A stretch of DNA of 64,000 nucleotides from a virus. Positions 25,843-34,500 of this stretch are shown here, piece by piece. A program made the translations under genes and the position numbers. The stretch lies in IMG/VR virus record IMGVR_UViG_3300042564_005059, positions 31,428-95,427 of that record; one strand, 5' to 3'. The notes under the pieces are model-generated. The model was not told the DNA's origin, ran no database searches, and saw only the letters and a program-made list of their open reading frames with translations. How positions within the stretch are numbered: position 1 is the first letter of the stretch; each line of letters opens with the position of its first letter.

Positions 25843-26149
25843 ACAATAACGGATAGTTAGTTTCCATTGTTTTTAAATACTTGTAATAATCACCAAACCC
25901 TTCAACATCTAAATTAAAATAATAATTTATATAATCCCAAATATTCAAAGGTTTTAACCCATAAATTAATTCAATTTCATCTATTATATCACAAATAAAA
26001 ATTTTTTCTTTTTGTGATAACGTATTTGAATTAACAGAAAAACTCATTTTTTTACAAAAACTAGAATAAGTCATGTAATTAGTTTTTTTAAATTGCTCAT
26101 ATGTTTTTTCAGCAATAGATAAAATTATGTAATTATCAATCTTAGACAT
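25829..26149 (-). CDS. Unknown protein, 106 aa
   Basis: MSKIDNYIILSIAEKTYEQF start; helical, aromatic-rich (YINYYFNLDVEGFGDYYKYL). Behind the host-type promoter CAAAGATA at 26162. No known motif. Confidence 0.6.
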   Translation of the reverse strand: MSKIDNYIILSIAEKTYEQFKKTNYMTYSSFCKKMSFSVNSNTLSQKEKIFICDIIDEIELIYGLKPLNIWDYINYYFNLDVEGFGDYYKYLKTMETNYPLLFIDK

Positions 26150-26161
26150 TATTTTTTTTTA

Positions 26162-26184
26162 CAAAGATACTACTTATTACCCAA
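26162..26184 (-). promoter_or_regulatory. Bacteroidota-type promoter for the 106-aa gene
   Basis: TATCTTTG (minus strand) at 26162-26169, with TTGG about 12 nt further upstream. Confidence 0.55.
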
Positions 26185-26190
26185 TTAAAC

Positions 26191-26202
26191 AATATTTATA
26201 AT
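26191..26202 (+). promoter_or_regulatory. Second-class promoter-like motif before the 81-aa gene
   Basis: AATATTTATAAT on the plus strand, 8 nt before the ATG at 26211. Confidence 0.35.
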
Positions 26203-26210
26203 TAAAAAAT

Positions 26211-26456
26211 ATGATAACAGAAAAAGATTTAGAATTAATCCAAAAGTATTTAAATAGAAACTACGCGGTACAAAGGGTAAAATACAATGGTAAATTTAAA
26301 AGAGCTATCATATTTGATAATGGAAAAACCTATATGCTATCAAATCAAAACGATAAAATTTATTTAAAAAAAGAAATGATATCAACATTAGAAATTGTAT
26401 TTGGTTTTAACAACTTAGAAACAACTAATTTAATCTCACAATATCTTAAATTTTAA
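26211..26456 (+). CDS. Unknown small protein, 81 aa
   Basis: Helix-strand protein (MITEKDLELIQKYLNRNYAV, FKRAIIFDNGKTYMLS). No known motif. First gene of a plus-strand group of three leading to the nuclease-like genes. Confidence 0.55.
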   Translation: MITEKDLELIQKYLNRNYAVQRVKYNGKFKRAIIFDNGKTYMLSNQNDKIYLKKEMISTLEIVFGFNNLETTNLISQYLKF

Positions 26457-26498
26457 TTTGACTTATTAAAATATTTTACTTATTATTGTATAAAAGAT

Positions 26499-26951
26499 AT
26501 GGCAAATTTAAATTTTATTAAAGATTTAAAATTAGGTAACGAAGGTGAAGAAATACTTACTGAATACTTAATTACAAAAGGTTCAACATTTGTTGATTCA
26601 AATAAAGATAATCGTTATGACGTCAAAATGTCTAATAACAATAAAGAAATAACTTACGAAGTTAAAACCGATGTAAAATGTGCACCACTGTTTGATACTG
26701 GTAACATTTTTATAGAATTTCAATCTAGAGGTAAAATTTCTGGAATTAGTGTAACACAAGCCGATTGGTTTGTGACTTATTTTTTATACTTAGGTGAATT
26801 ATGGTTTATTAAATCAAAAGACTTAAAAGAACTCATAAAAAAACATGATTTCCCAAAATTTTATAACGCTGGTGATATCGGTAGCGAAACTCATGGTTAC
26901 CTAATAAAAAGAAAAGATTTCAAACAATATTTTCATGTCCGTAAAATCTAA
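26499..26951 (+). CDS. PD-(D/E)XK nuclease-like protein, 150 aa
   Basis: Has the order expected for a PD-(D/E)XK fold: helix with NEGEEILTEYL (Glu), then NRYDVKM (Asp, about 47), EITYEVKTDVKC (E-x-K, about 58-61), and a conserved Gln/Trp region (QADWFVTYFL). Similar small proteins occur in phages as resolvase- or repair-like nucleases. It overlaps the HNH-like gene by 17 nt, making a coupled nuclease pair. Confidence 0.65.
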   Translation: MANLNFIKDLKLGNEGEEILTEYLITKGSTFVDSNKDNRYDVKMSNNNKEITYEVKTDVKCAPLFDTGNIFIEFQSRGKISGISVTQADWFVTYFLYLGELWFIKSKDLKELIKKHDFPKFYNAGDIGSETHGYLIKRKDFKQYFHVRKI

Positions 26952-27579
26952 CCCAAAACTAACAATAGAACTTGTCCCTAAGACTTGTCACTTCTCCAAT
27001 GTGAGAACATGCCTGTCAACCTCTGATTGGGATAAAATAAGAAAAATATCCTACGCAAACGCAAACAATAAATGTGAAATTTGTGGTGACACTGGTAAAA
27101 ACCAAGGATACAACCATAACGTAGAATGTCATGAAATATGGCAATACGATGAAGAAACTCTTACCCAAAAACTAACTGGCCTTATTTCGTTGTGCCCAAA
27201 GTGTCATATGGTTAAACACATCGGTAGGTCAATCGCAATCGGTAAAGTAGATATTTGTTACAGACAATTGGCCAAGGTTAACAAATGGACTCAATCACAA
27301 ATTCAAAAACACATTGTCGAATCGTTTGATAAACATAAACTACTTTCTAAACATCAATGGATATTAGATATATCAATGCTTTCACAGGAACCATATAACA
27401 TAGACTTGTCTGGGTTCAAAGAAAGAATCTTCGAAAATACAATACCAAAAAAGAAGAAGAAAAAGAAAACAACTGACGATAAACCCAAAAAGAAAAAAAT
27501 ACACCCAAAAGCTAAAATAAACAATGTGCTTAAGGCTGCCAAGTCTTCTAAGTCCAAAAGACCACCAAAAAAAGGTTAA
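26935..27579 (+). CDS. HNH-type zinc-binding (nuclease-like) protein, 214 aa
   Basis: CEICGDTG (two Cys), HNVECHEIW (about 60-68) and LISLCPKCHMVKH (about 82-94) give a Cys4/His zinc-finger HNH layout. The C-terminal 50 residues are extremely Lys/Pro-rich. Known in T4-like phages as HNH endonuclease-like proteins. The second H in the N-x(n)-H of the motif is present (KCHMVKH). Overlaps both neighbours. Confidence 0.75.
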   Translation: MSVKSNPKLTIELVPKTCHFSNVRTCLSTSDWDKIRKISYANANNKCEICGDTGKNQGYNHNVECHEIWQYDEETLTQKLTGLISLCPKCHMVKHIGRSIAIGKVDICYRQLAKVNKWTQSQIQKHIVESFDKHKLLSKHQWILDISMLSQEPYNIDLSGFKERIFENTIPKKKKKKKTTDDKPKKKKIHPKAKINNVLKAAKSSKSKRPPKKG

Positions 27580-27917
27580 ATCCCTTTTTTTAATTTATCC
27601 ATAAATCTTTTCATCACCTCGTTATCAACTGTCATCAGTTTGTATTTCTCTGTTCTGTCACCAGTAATAGCATCCCATGATATAAAACACTCAGGGCATT
27701 GGAAATGTGTGTTCATTCCTTCCCATGCTTGTGATTCAGTAGGTTCAATCTTGATTAGTTTGCTTATGTGTTTTTGGTTTTCCGATGACCAACCATAAAC
27801 TTCTCTAGCTGTTTTTTCTGGAACAAGATTTATTGCTTCACCCTTATCCCAAGATGCTTTGCATTCTGGACACTCACCACAATAATTTTTTTCGTCAATA
27901 ATGTATTTTTCTACCAT
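27576..27917 (-). CDS. Zinc-ribbon protein, 113 aa
   Basis: Two CxxC pairs: CGECPECKASWDKGEA near the N-terminus and FQCPECFISWDA in the middle, forming a likely zinc ribbon; the pair flanks a helical section. No catalytic residues seen. It ends 4 nt inside the convergent HNH gene. Confidence 0.65.
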   Translation of the reverse strand: MVEKYIIDEKNYCGECPECKASWDKGEAINLVPEKTAREVYGWSSENQKHISKLIKIEPTESQAWEGMNTHFQCPECFISWDAITGDRTEKYKLMTVDNEVMKRFMDKLKKGI

Positions 27918-27941
27918 AATTTACTTTTTTACTATAATACT

Positions 27942-27953
27942 AAATATTTATGA
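27942..27953. promoter_or_regulatory. Near-palindromic second-class promoter-like motif between divergent genes
   Basis: AAATATTTATGA on the plus strand and its complement read leftwards lie between the Zn-ribbon gene (minus) and the nucleotidyltransferase gene (plus). Confidence 0.35.
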
Positions 27954-27968
27954 TAAAATACACGTTAA

Positions 27969-28823
27969 ATGAAATTATTTTTCAAAAAAAATATCATAAT
28001 AGAAAACTATAACCTTACCCCAGCATCAGAAAAACTTGATGAATTGGAAGAGGCTGCAAACGCATTGGGAGATACTATCACCAAAGATTTAAAAATCCCA
28101 AAAGAAGTTCTAGATAGTTTTCAATTGAAACCTTCACTTAACCCAGAATTCTGGGATAAAGAAGAATTAAGAAAAGATATCAGCGACCAGCTTATGCTTA
28201 TAGCACAAGAATTTTTTGATGGATTAAAAAGCCCAGAAAATCTTGTAATTAAAGATGTAATATTCACTGGAAGTCTAGCCAACTATAATTGGTCTAAATA
28301 CTCAGACGTTGACTTACATGTAATTGTAGATTTTGAAACCGTTGACACCGATGAAGAATTTATAAAACAACTATTCGATTCATATAAAAACCTTTGGAAC
28401 AACAACCATAACATAACTATCAAAGGGTATGACGTAGAATTGTATTTACAGGACATTAGAGAAACTCTTTCAGCTAACGCGGTATATTCTGTCAAAAGAA
28501 ATAAATGGCTCCTTAAACCTGAAAAAGAGAAATTTAAACTAAATAGAAACATAATCAAAAAGAAAGCGTTAACTTTTATCGATAAACTTAAAGATGTAAA
28601 AAAAGTATACGCGGAAGAAGAATATCAAAAAGCACTTGACAAATCACAAGAACTAAAAGATAAAATAAAAAAATATCGTAAGAGTGGATTAGAAAGCGGT
28701 GGTGAGTTCTCACTAGAAAACCTAGTCTTTAAGGTACTTAGAAGAACACCATTTATGGAAGTCTTAAATGACATAAACTCTAAGTCATACGACCAAATAA
28801 TGTCGTTAAAAGAAAACATATAA
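27969..28823 (+). CDS. Nucleotidyltransferase-fold protein, 284 aa
   Basis: Polymerase-beta-like NTase signature: FTGSLANYNWSKYSDVDLHV (G-S-x(n)-S-D-x-D, about 99-118) and a third acidic position in YDVELYLQD (about 157). N-terminal tail MKLFFKKNIIIENYN and helical C-terminus with a Leu/Lys coiled region. Such proteins add nucleotides to RNA, proteins or antibiotics; the substrate cannot be read from sequence. Flanked by a bidirectional terminator. Confidence 0.78.
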   Translation: MKLFFKKNIIIENYNLTPASEKLDELEEAANALGDTITKDLKIPKEVLDSFQLKPSLNPEFWDKEELRKDISDQLMLIAQEFFDGLKSPENLVIKDVIFTGSLANYNWSKYSDVDLHVIVDFETVDTDEEFIKQLFDSYKNLWNNNHNITIKGYDVELYLQDIRETLSANAVYSVKRNKWLLKPEKEKFKLNRNIIKKKALTFIDKLKDVKKVYAEEEYQKALDKSQELKDKIKKYRKSGLESGGEFSLENLVFKVLRRTPFMEVLNDINSKSYDQIMSLKENI

Positions 28824-28826
28824 AAA

Positions 28827-28853
28827 AAAGGGACTCTAAGAGTCCCTTTGTTA
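28827..28853. terminator. Bidirectional terminator between convergent genes
   Basis: AAGGGACTCT AAG AGAGTCCCTT-type hairpin (GGGACTC / GAGTCCC) with A-run before and T-run after. Confidence 0.85.
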
Positions 28854-30089
28854 TTAAAACGGTAATTCATTTCTTTCTATTTCTTGAAACACGGAATTAA
28901 TACTTTGATTCTGTTTTTTTAAATATGATTCATATTCATTAAAATCATATTTATTGTTAAAGGCTTCAATGTAATTTTTAACAGTATCATCTAACTCTTT
29001 TGGTGCGGAACAATTTCTTAACCCTCTAAGTTGACCATAAAATAGTTTTTTATTTTTTTCGTAAGAGTTCATATAATCCACTCTATAATTAACTTCAAGT
29101 GTGTAACCGCTAACTTGATAAATCCCACAATTACCATTTGATACCGAATTACCATAACCAGCAACACAATGGTCTTGTCTATGTCCTTCCTCAATCAATT
29201 CATGGTTGGTTCTAAGTAAATTATATCCAGTGAAATTTTCAAAATCTTCAAATATCCTATGAGGTTTTAATTGAATTACTGGTTCGAATTCAAGCATTAT
29301 TTTTCTTAATTCTTTAGCCCATGCATCGTGCTCAAGTTTAATTCTTTTTTCAGACCAAGAACAATTTACCTTTCTATCCAACTTAATCGCCATTTCAATA
29401 GTATCCCTAAATAAATGGTTTTTAAAATGTTCTATCTTTAAATTTTCAACGTTTATCAAAAATGGCCTAATTCGCTTCCAATCAAATTTTGTAATATAAG
29501 CATTACTATTATATATTTGACCTACTTGGTTATAATCTTCAGTTAAAACCTTTATAACTGATGTTGGTACTTTATACATGTGTTTTAGGATTTTATCAGC
29601 GTTGAATAACTTATAAGTCATAACGCTTGACAATGAAATGTTATGACAAAATCTGTTCTCTTTTATGTTTCTAAGCCATGTAAACTTCTTGTTTAAGAAA
29701 TCTAAAGCAAAACTAAAATGAGCACTAATATCAGTATACATTGCATGCTTAAGACTAGTACCAATTTTAAAATATAATTTTTTGTTTTTGTAGATTAATG
29801 ATTTTATTTTAGTTTCTCTAGAATAAATCTTGTTTGTTTTGGTCATACTAAATCTTTTTCTAAAACAGCAAATCTCAAAACTACCATCTGTTCTCTCAAA
29901 ACAAACATCGCGTTCAATAGAACAATCTGGATTGCTGTTAAAAAATAACACACGAGCCTTATAAGGGTCTTTTTTATAAGCGTCTAACAACCAATCTAAT
30001 TTTTGAGATTTAATTTCTCGAAACAAAGTGTATTGTTTCAATTCACCCTTTTCTTCCAGAACTTTTTCTTTGTTAATTTGTCTTCCCAT
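28854..30089 (-). CDS. PcfJ-like protein with H-C motif, 411 aa
   Basis: C-terminal third resembles PcfJ-like proteins: LLRTNHELIEEGHRQDHCVA (about 297-316), then GYGNSVSNGNCGIYQVSGYTLEVNY. The N-terminal two thirds are helical and basic. PcfJ-like proteins occur on plasmids and phages and have no settled function. The H-C and beta-hairpin pattern parallels the W-C motif in three other proteins here. Host-type promoter at 30115. Confidence 0.7.
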   Translation of the reverse strand: MGRQINKEKVLEEKGELKQYTLFREIKSQKLDWLLDAYKKDPYKARVLFFNSNPDCSIERDVCFERTDGSFEICCFRKRFSMTKTNKIYSRETKIKSLIYKNKKLYFKIGTSLKHAMYTDISAHFSFALDFLNKKFTWLRNIKENRFCHNISLSSVMTYKLFNADKILKHMYKVPTSVIKVLTEDYNQVGQIYNSNAYITKFDWKRIRPFLINVENLKIEHFKNHLFRDTIEMAIKLDRKVNCSWSEKRIKLEHDAWAKELRKIMLEFEPVIQLKPHRIFEDFENFTGYNLLRTNHELIEEGHRQDHCVAGYGNSVSNGNCGIYQVSGYTLEVNYRVDYMNSYEKNKKLFYGQLRGLRNCSAPKELDDTVKNYIEAFNNKYDFNEYESYLKKQNQSINSVFQEIERNELPF

Positions 30090-30114
30090 TATTTATGTTT
30101 TTAGTTATGTTTTG

Positions 30115-30122
30115 CAAATATA
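30115..30122 (-). promoter_or_regulatory. Bacteroidota-type -7 element for the PcfJ-like gene
   Basis: TATATTTG on the minus strand, 26 nt before the ATG. Confidence 0.6.
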
Positions 30123-30149
30123 CTAATTATTTTATTTTAATACAAATAA

Positions 30150-30175
30150 AAATGCTCACAAATTGTGAGCATTTA
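30150..30175 (-). terminator. Terminator after the 726-aa gene
   Basis: AATGCTCACAA / TTGTGAGCATT hairpin, T-rich on the minus strand. Confidence 0.75.
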
Positions 30176-30180
30176 TTTAT

Positions 30181-32361
30181 TTACATTCTATCTAAGATAT
30201 AATCTTTATCATCTGGTATGTACTTGTCAATAATTGGTTCCATATAAGGATACAACTCTTTTTTGTATAAGATACTAACCATATCATATTTATCCAATTG
30301 TCTAAGTACAGAATCTGGTAAGTATTGAATTACCTTAGGAACTGATTTAATCAAATCAATAATATAATTCATTCCAATCTTATGATATAACTGACGAGCA
30401 AGTATTGGTTTACTATATATCATACTGTATATTCTATACTCACCCATAGCGTCAAGACGCTCCTCAGGTATATAGTTTAAGGTTTTTGGGTTTTTCACTA
30501 TAATGTCTTTTAAATCATAATCAGCTAGCATGTCTATTTTATCACCTAAGTATTTAAACAATGTTGGTTGTTGTATTAACAATTTTTCTAAATCGTAGCT
30601 ACTAGTAATAAATCTTAACAATTCTGGTTTATAAACAAAAGCCTTACCTTTACCATCGTATAAAAGAGAAAATCTAAGTTTTTTAAATTCCTCTTCAGTG
30701 TCTATTGTGATATATTTATCCCTAATTAAAAAAGGTAATATTTCAGTAAATTGTAATCTTTCTAACAATTCTTGTTTTCTTTCTTCTGGTAAAGAATCAA
30801 GTATCACTTTATAAAGTTTTGGGTTAACTTCTAACATATTAGCCAATTGCCAATCTTGTATTTCTTTAAAATTATCTAACCTAACTAAGTATTTAGTTAA
30901 ATCAGGGTTGGTGTTTATTAAGATTTGTATTTGATACTTTGAAAATTTATTTAAGTTTTCTTTAACTTCTGGGTTTTTAATAATACTAGGGTCAACAACT
31001 AACCCTAAAAATGCGTCATATTCATTAGAAAAATCATATCTGTTTGCATTTATTTTAGCCTCTGGTAATATTTTTTTAATTAGGGTAACTTCATCGTAGT
31101 CTAATAGTTTTTCATTAATACCACTATTCCAATTATCATTCGCCCCATTGTTGTGACCATTTATTCTTAACATCATGTACTTTTTAAGAGCATCTGGTGT
31201 CATAAATTGATAAAAAACATCCTCAAGTACCTTGTTGCTATCAATCTTTAATTTTATAATACGATTTATTTGAGATGGTGATAACACTTCCTCATATAAT
31301 TTTGTGTCGTAATATAAATTCACAAAATACCCAGCCTCAATAAGACTATCCATAGTTTCTTTTCTTAGACTCTTTAATTGCTCTAAGTTAAATGCCATTC
31401 TATTTGCTGCTAAATCTCTAATAAAATCACCAGAGGTAATAGGCGAACCGTTTATAACCAATTTTCCAGTATATCTATCTATAAGTTCTTGTAAGTCATC
31501 AGCAATAAAATTATCTTTAAGCTTATCCAACAATTCAGAATACTGACGTTCGTCATCAGTAATCTCTCTATATGGGAAATATTCTTCAAGCCCTTGTAAA
31601 TTAGGTAACTGTTGCTCTATATCATACCAAGACATTGCGTCACGTTGACCACCACTTCTTTCACCAGTGTTGCTTCTATCAGCAATAGCATACGCATCAC
31701 GACCACCATAATTCAATATAACCAACTTGTGCTCATCACCATTAACATTCTTTTGCAACACAAAATAAGGTGTGGCACCATAGCTAAGTCTATACGTGTT
31801 ATAATAATTAGCATCAGCTTTGGTTATACACCAAGTTTCACCCATACCATATCTTACACATTTAGCCTTGGTATCAGTGTTTAATATAAGGACTTCGTCA
31901 TCCTCATACATTATATCCTCTTGATTAGGTTTGTATATCGTAGCACCAGTACTAACTTCCTCATCTGAAATCCAACGATTGTTGTTAACCAAATCGACTA
32001 GTGTTTTCTCTAAGTCTTTAAATGAAAATGGTCTTGCTGCGTCACCCATAGAAACTATGTTGTTTATATAAGCATCTAAGTATTTTTTGGCTAAATCTTT
32101 GTTATCTGGAAAATCCTTGGTTTTTATCATTTCTTTCAATATTCCATCATACCATTTGTTAAATGTTTGCTCAAATTGTTCTTTGGTTTTATATTGCATG
32201 ATGTCGCCGAAGAATGACCTAAACAAAAAAGCAATACCCAATTTGTTTATCATATCATCAGAAGAATCGTTAAATCTTTTTGTTATGGGTTCAATAACCC
32301 TTTTGCCATAAAATTCAACAACCAACGATTCTCTAAGTAATTTTTTTATTATACTATTCAT
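30181..32361 (-). CDS. Tagged W-C-motif protein, 726 aa
   Basis: ATG at 32361 chosen so the protein starts MNSIIKKLLRESLVVE, the shared tag with L-R-E; the frame extends upstream by 9 codons without conservation. Residues about 165-250: KCVRYGMGETWCITKADANY, then PYFVLQKN-x-HKLVILNYGG, the W-C pattern. The C-terminal 400 residues are repetitive helices resembling ankyrin/armadillo-like units (LLERLQFTEILPFLI, LDAMGEYRIYSMI). Likely packaged in the head under the tag hypothesis. Starts 2 nt after the 200-aa tagged gene. Confidence 0.72.
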   Translation of the reverse strand: MNSIIKKLLRESLVVEFYGKRVIEPITKRFNDSSDDMINKLGIAFLFRSFFGDIMQYKTKEQFEQTFNKWYDGILKEMIKTKDFPDNKDLAKKYLDAYINNIVSMGDAARPFSFKDLEKTLVDLVNNNRWISDEEVSTGATIYKPNQEDIMYEDDEVLILNTDTKAKCVRYGMGETWCITKADANYYNTYRLSYGATPYFVLQKNVNGDEHKLVILNYGGRDAYAIADRSNTGERSGGQRDAMSWYDIEQQLPNLQGLEEYFPYREITDDERQYSELLDKLKDNFIADDLQELIDRYTGKLVINGSPITSGDFIRDLAANRMAFNLEQLKSLRKETMDSLIEAGYFVNLYYDTKLYEEVLSPSQINRIIKLKIDSNKVLEDVFYQFMTPDALKKYMMLRINGHNNGANDNWNSGINEKLLDYDEVTLIKKILPEAKINANRYDFSNEYDAFLGLVVDPSIIKNPEVKENLNKFSKYQIQILINTNPDLTKYLVRLDNFKEIQDWQLANMLEVNPKLYKVILDSLPEERKQELLERLQFTEILPFLIRDKYITIDTEEEFKKLRFSLLYDGKGKAFVYKPELLRFITSSYDLEKLLIQQPTLFKYLGDKIDMLADYDLKDIIVKNPKTLNYIPEERLDAMGEYRIYSMIYSKPILARQLYHKIGMNYIIDLIKSVPKVIQYLPDSVLRQLDKYDMVSILYKKELYPYMEPIIDKYIPDDKDYILDRM

Positions 32362-32363
32362 AA

Positions 32364-32966
32364 TTATACATTTCCAATTCCAAGCCATTTAGACTTTAAT
32401 TTATCATTTATCCACTCATGACCACCACCAGTTATCTTAACCGCTCTATCAACTATCAACTGTCTAAAAGGTGCTTTACCTTCTTCTGACCAATAAGACT
32501 TATTGGTTTCTTTAAAAAATGGTTTAACTTCATTCTTATCAGCAACTCTACATGGGCCATTGCAAATTACATACACATACTCAGTCCCAGTTGGAATAAT
32601 TGGGAAATATAACCCATTCTTACCTTCCTCAAGCATATCATAACCATCAACTGGCTTATAGTTACCACTCTTAGCCCCAACAACATAGTTAGGGTTAATT
32701 CGCTTCATAGCTCTCTCAAACGTATCCCTCCAACCAAATATAAATCTAGTATGTTTGAATATCTTACCATACATTGGATTTGGAACCTTGTTACCAAATT
32801 TATCCGTTATCGTCTTATTCATATAAGTATCCATAGATGATATGTAATACGCAGTACCAGTAGTCATGCGTTTTGGGTCTTGGTCTAAGAATTTTCGTAT
32901 GTCATTTGAATACCTTTCTTCGCTTACAAATTGTTCTCTAAGCAATTTTTTAATGATATTTTTCAT
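32364..32966 (-). CDS. Tagged unknown protein, 200 aa
   Basis: Starts MKNIIKKLLREQFVSEERYS, carrying the tag with L-R-E. The body (about 25-200) contains aromatic-rich segments (HTRFIFGWRDTFERAMKRIN, GHEWINDKLKSKWLG) and no known catalytic motif. First gene of a two-gene minus-strand operon with the 726-aa gene. Confidence 0.65.
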   Translation of the reverse strand: MKNIIKKLLREQFVSEERYSNDIRKFLDQDPKRMTTGTAYYISSMDTYMNKTITDKFGNKVPNPMYGKIFKHTRFIFGWRDTFERAMKRINPNYVVGAKSGNYKPVDGYDMLEEGKNGLYFPIIPTGTEYVYVICNGPCRVADKNEVKPFFKETNKSYWSEEGKAPFRQLIVDRAVKITGGGHEWINDKLKSKWLGIGNV

Positions 32967-32985
32967 ATAATTGGTCTCTTTTATT

Positions 32986-33009
32986 CATAAATATTATATT
33001 TATCATAAA
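32986..33009. promoter_or_regulatory. Back-to-back second-class promoter-like motifs
   Basis: TAATATTTATG read leftwards (for the 200-aa gene) and TATATTTATCATAA read rightwards (for the ArdC-like gene) lie side by side in a 54-nt divergent gap. Confidence 0.4.
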
Positions 33010-33020
33010 AAAGATTTATT

Positions 33021-34472
33021 ATGGCAAATGAAATCAAACTTTTTAAAACAAAGTTAAAAACACAAACTGGAGAATACCCAATAGTATACATAACTGGTGA
33101 CGTATTTCCTTATAAAGAAATTCTTAAATCAAAGAACGCAAAATGGAATAACCCAAACAAATTTTGGTTTTGGTTCTTAGGGAAAAATGAACAAGAAACA
33201 ATAGAAAAACTCATCAAACCAGCTCTTAAAGAAATTAAACAAGTACAAAACTTACCATTTGATATCGACGAGATAATACAAAACATATCCGAAAATAACC
33301 CATCAAATAACCCTGAACTTAAATTAACCAAACAAGAAGAAGAAGAAATCAAAGCTAAATTGGCCGATTTCAAAAATATGCTTGTAAACATAGAAAATGA
33401 TGAACAGTTTAAAGAAACTTTGGGAAACATCATCGCATTCAAAGGCGCGCAAGGTTACGATTTTACATTCGGAAACACAATCCTTATACTTATTCAAAAC
33501 CCTAAGGCATCAATTGTTAACAGCAGAAAAAACTGGCTTGAAAAATACAACAGAACAGTTAACGAAAATGCAAGACCACTTATGGTGTGGGCACCACAAG
33601 GAGCTAAGGTTAAAAAACCCAAAGACCAAGAAGAACAAACAAAACAAGAATACTTAAAAGCAGTTGGTAAAAAATCCTATGACGAATTAACACCTAACGA
33701 AAAAATACAATTAGATAAATTAATAAGAGGTTACACCCTAGCTTCTAAATTTACATTCGCGCCAGTATACGACGTGTCAGATACAACACAAATAGAAGGA
33801 ACCGAAGACTATATCGAAAAAGCTAGAGCAGCCAAAAAAGACATAAAATGGTACGAAGAAAATCTTATATCAGATGAAGTAAGACCAATATATCAATCAC
33901 TTATGGAATTCTGTGATGAGAAAGGTATAAAAACAGAATTAATAGACGACCTAGATGGTGCTAGAGGTTCAAGCGGTAGCGGTATAATTAAACTTCTTAA
34001 AAATGAAGGCAACGATGTCGGTCTTACCAAAACACTCGCTCACGAAATTACTCACGAATTACTTCACCAAAAATATCTATCAAACAAAGGCGACGAATCA
34101 TCTAAATTTTATATCGGTAGAGGTATAACACTACAAACCGTTGAACAACAAGCCGAACTATCAGCATGGATGTTTATGTACGCGTTCGGTTTTGATGTTA
34201 AAACAACAAGTCTTAACTATACAATCATGTGGGGTGGAAACAAAGAAAATATGGTAAGAGTGTTCGATACCGTATCTGGAGTGGTAAACTACCTTATCGA
34301 TTATGTTAACAAGAAAATAACAACACTTGACGAATCAATGGGTAACCCATCACACGGTAACCATGTCTCACCAGATGAAATAGCAAACCTTCTAGGTGTG
34401 GAAAAAGACTACAAAGAAATAATACAAAAACAACAAATAAAAGAATCACTAAGAAAAAAATTATTCATATAA
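33021..34472 (+). CDS. ArdC-like antirestriction protein with metallopeptidase domain, 483 aa
   Basis: Residues about 130-260 match ArdC N-terminal domain: FKGAQGYDFTFGNTILILIQ, a K-NWLEKYNRTV, PLMVWAPQ, and FAPVYDVSDTTQ. The C-terminal part has the zinc motif HEITHELLH (about 342-350) and a downstream Glu (QQAELSAWMFMYA). ArdC proteins bind ssDNA and block restriction, and travel into recipient cells. The last residues (QIKESLRKKLFI) resemble a scrambled tag. Divergent from the tagged pair and followed by a terminator. Confidence 0.82.
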   Translation: MANEIKLFKTKLKTQTGEYPIVYITGDVFPYKEILKSKNAKWNNPNKFWFWFLGKNEQETIEKLIKPALKEIKQVQNLPFDIDEIIQNISENNPSNNPELKLTKQEEEEIKAKLADFKNMLVNIENDEQFKETLGNIIAFKGAQGYDFTFGNTILILIQNPKASIVNSRKNWLEKYNRTVNENARPLMVWAPQGAKVKKPKDQEEQTKQEYLKAVGKKSYDELTPNEKIQLDKLIRGYTLASKFTFAPVYDVSDTTQIEGTEDYIEKARAAKKDIKWYEENLISDEVRPIYQSLMEFCDEKGIKTELIDDLDGARGSSGSGIIKLLKNEGNDVGLTKTLAHEITHELLHQKYLSNKGDESSKFYIGRGITLQTVEQQAELSAWMFMYAFGFDVKTTSLNYTIMWGGNKENMVRVFDTVSGVVNYLIDYVNKKITTLDESMGNPSHGNHVSPDEIANLLGVEKDYKEIIQKQQIKESLRKKLFI

Positions 34473-34476
34473 AAAT

Positions 34477-34500
34477 AAAGGGCCATTTGGCCCTTTTTTT
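34477..34500. terminator. Terminator between the ArdC-like and 528-aa genes
   Basis: AAAGGGCCATTTGGCCCTTT hairpin followed by T7; convergent arrangement so it may serve both strands. Confidence 0.8.
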
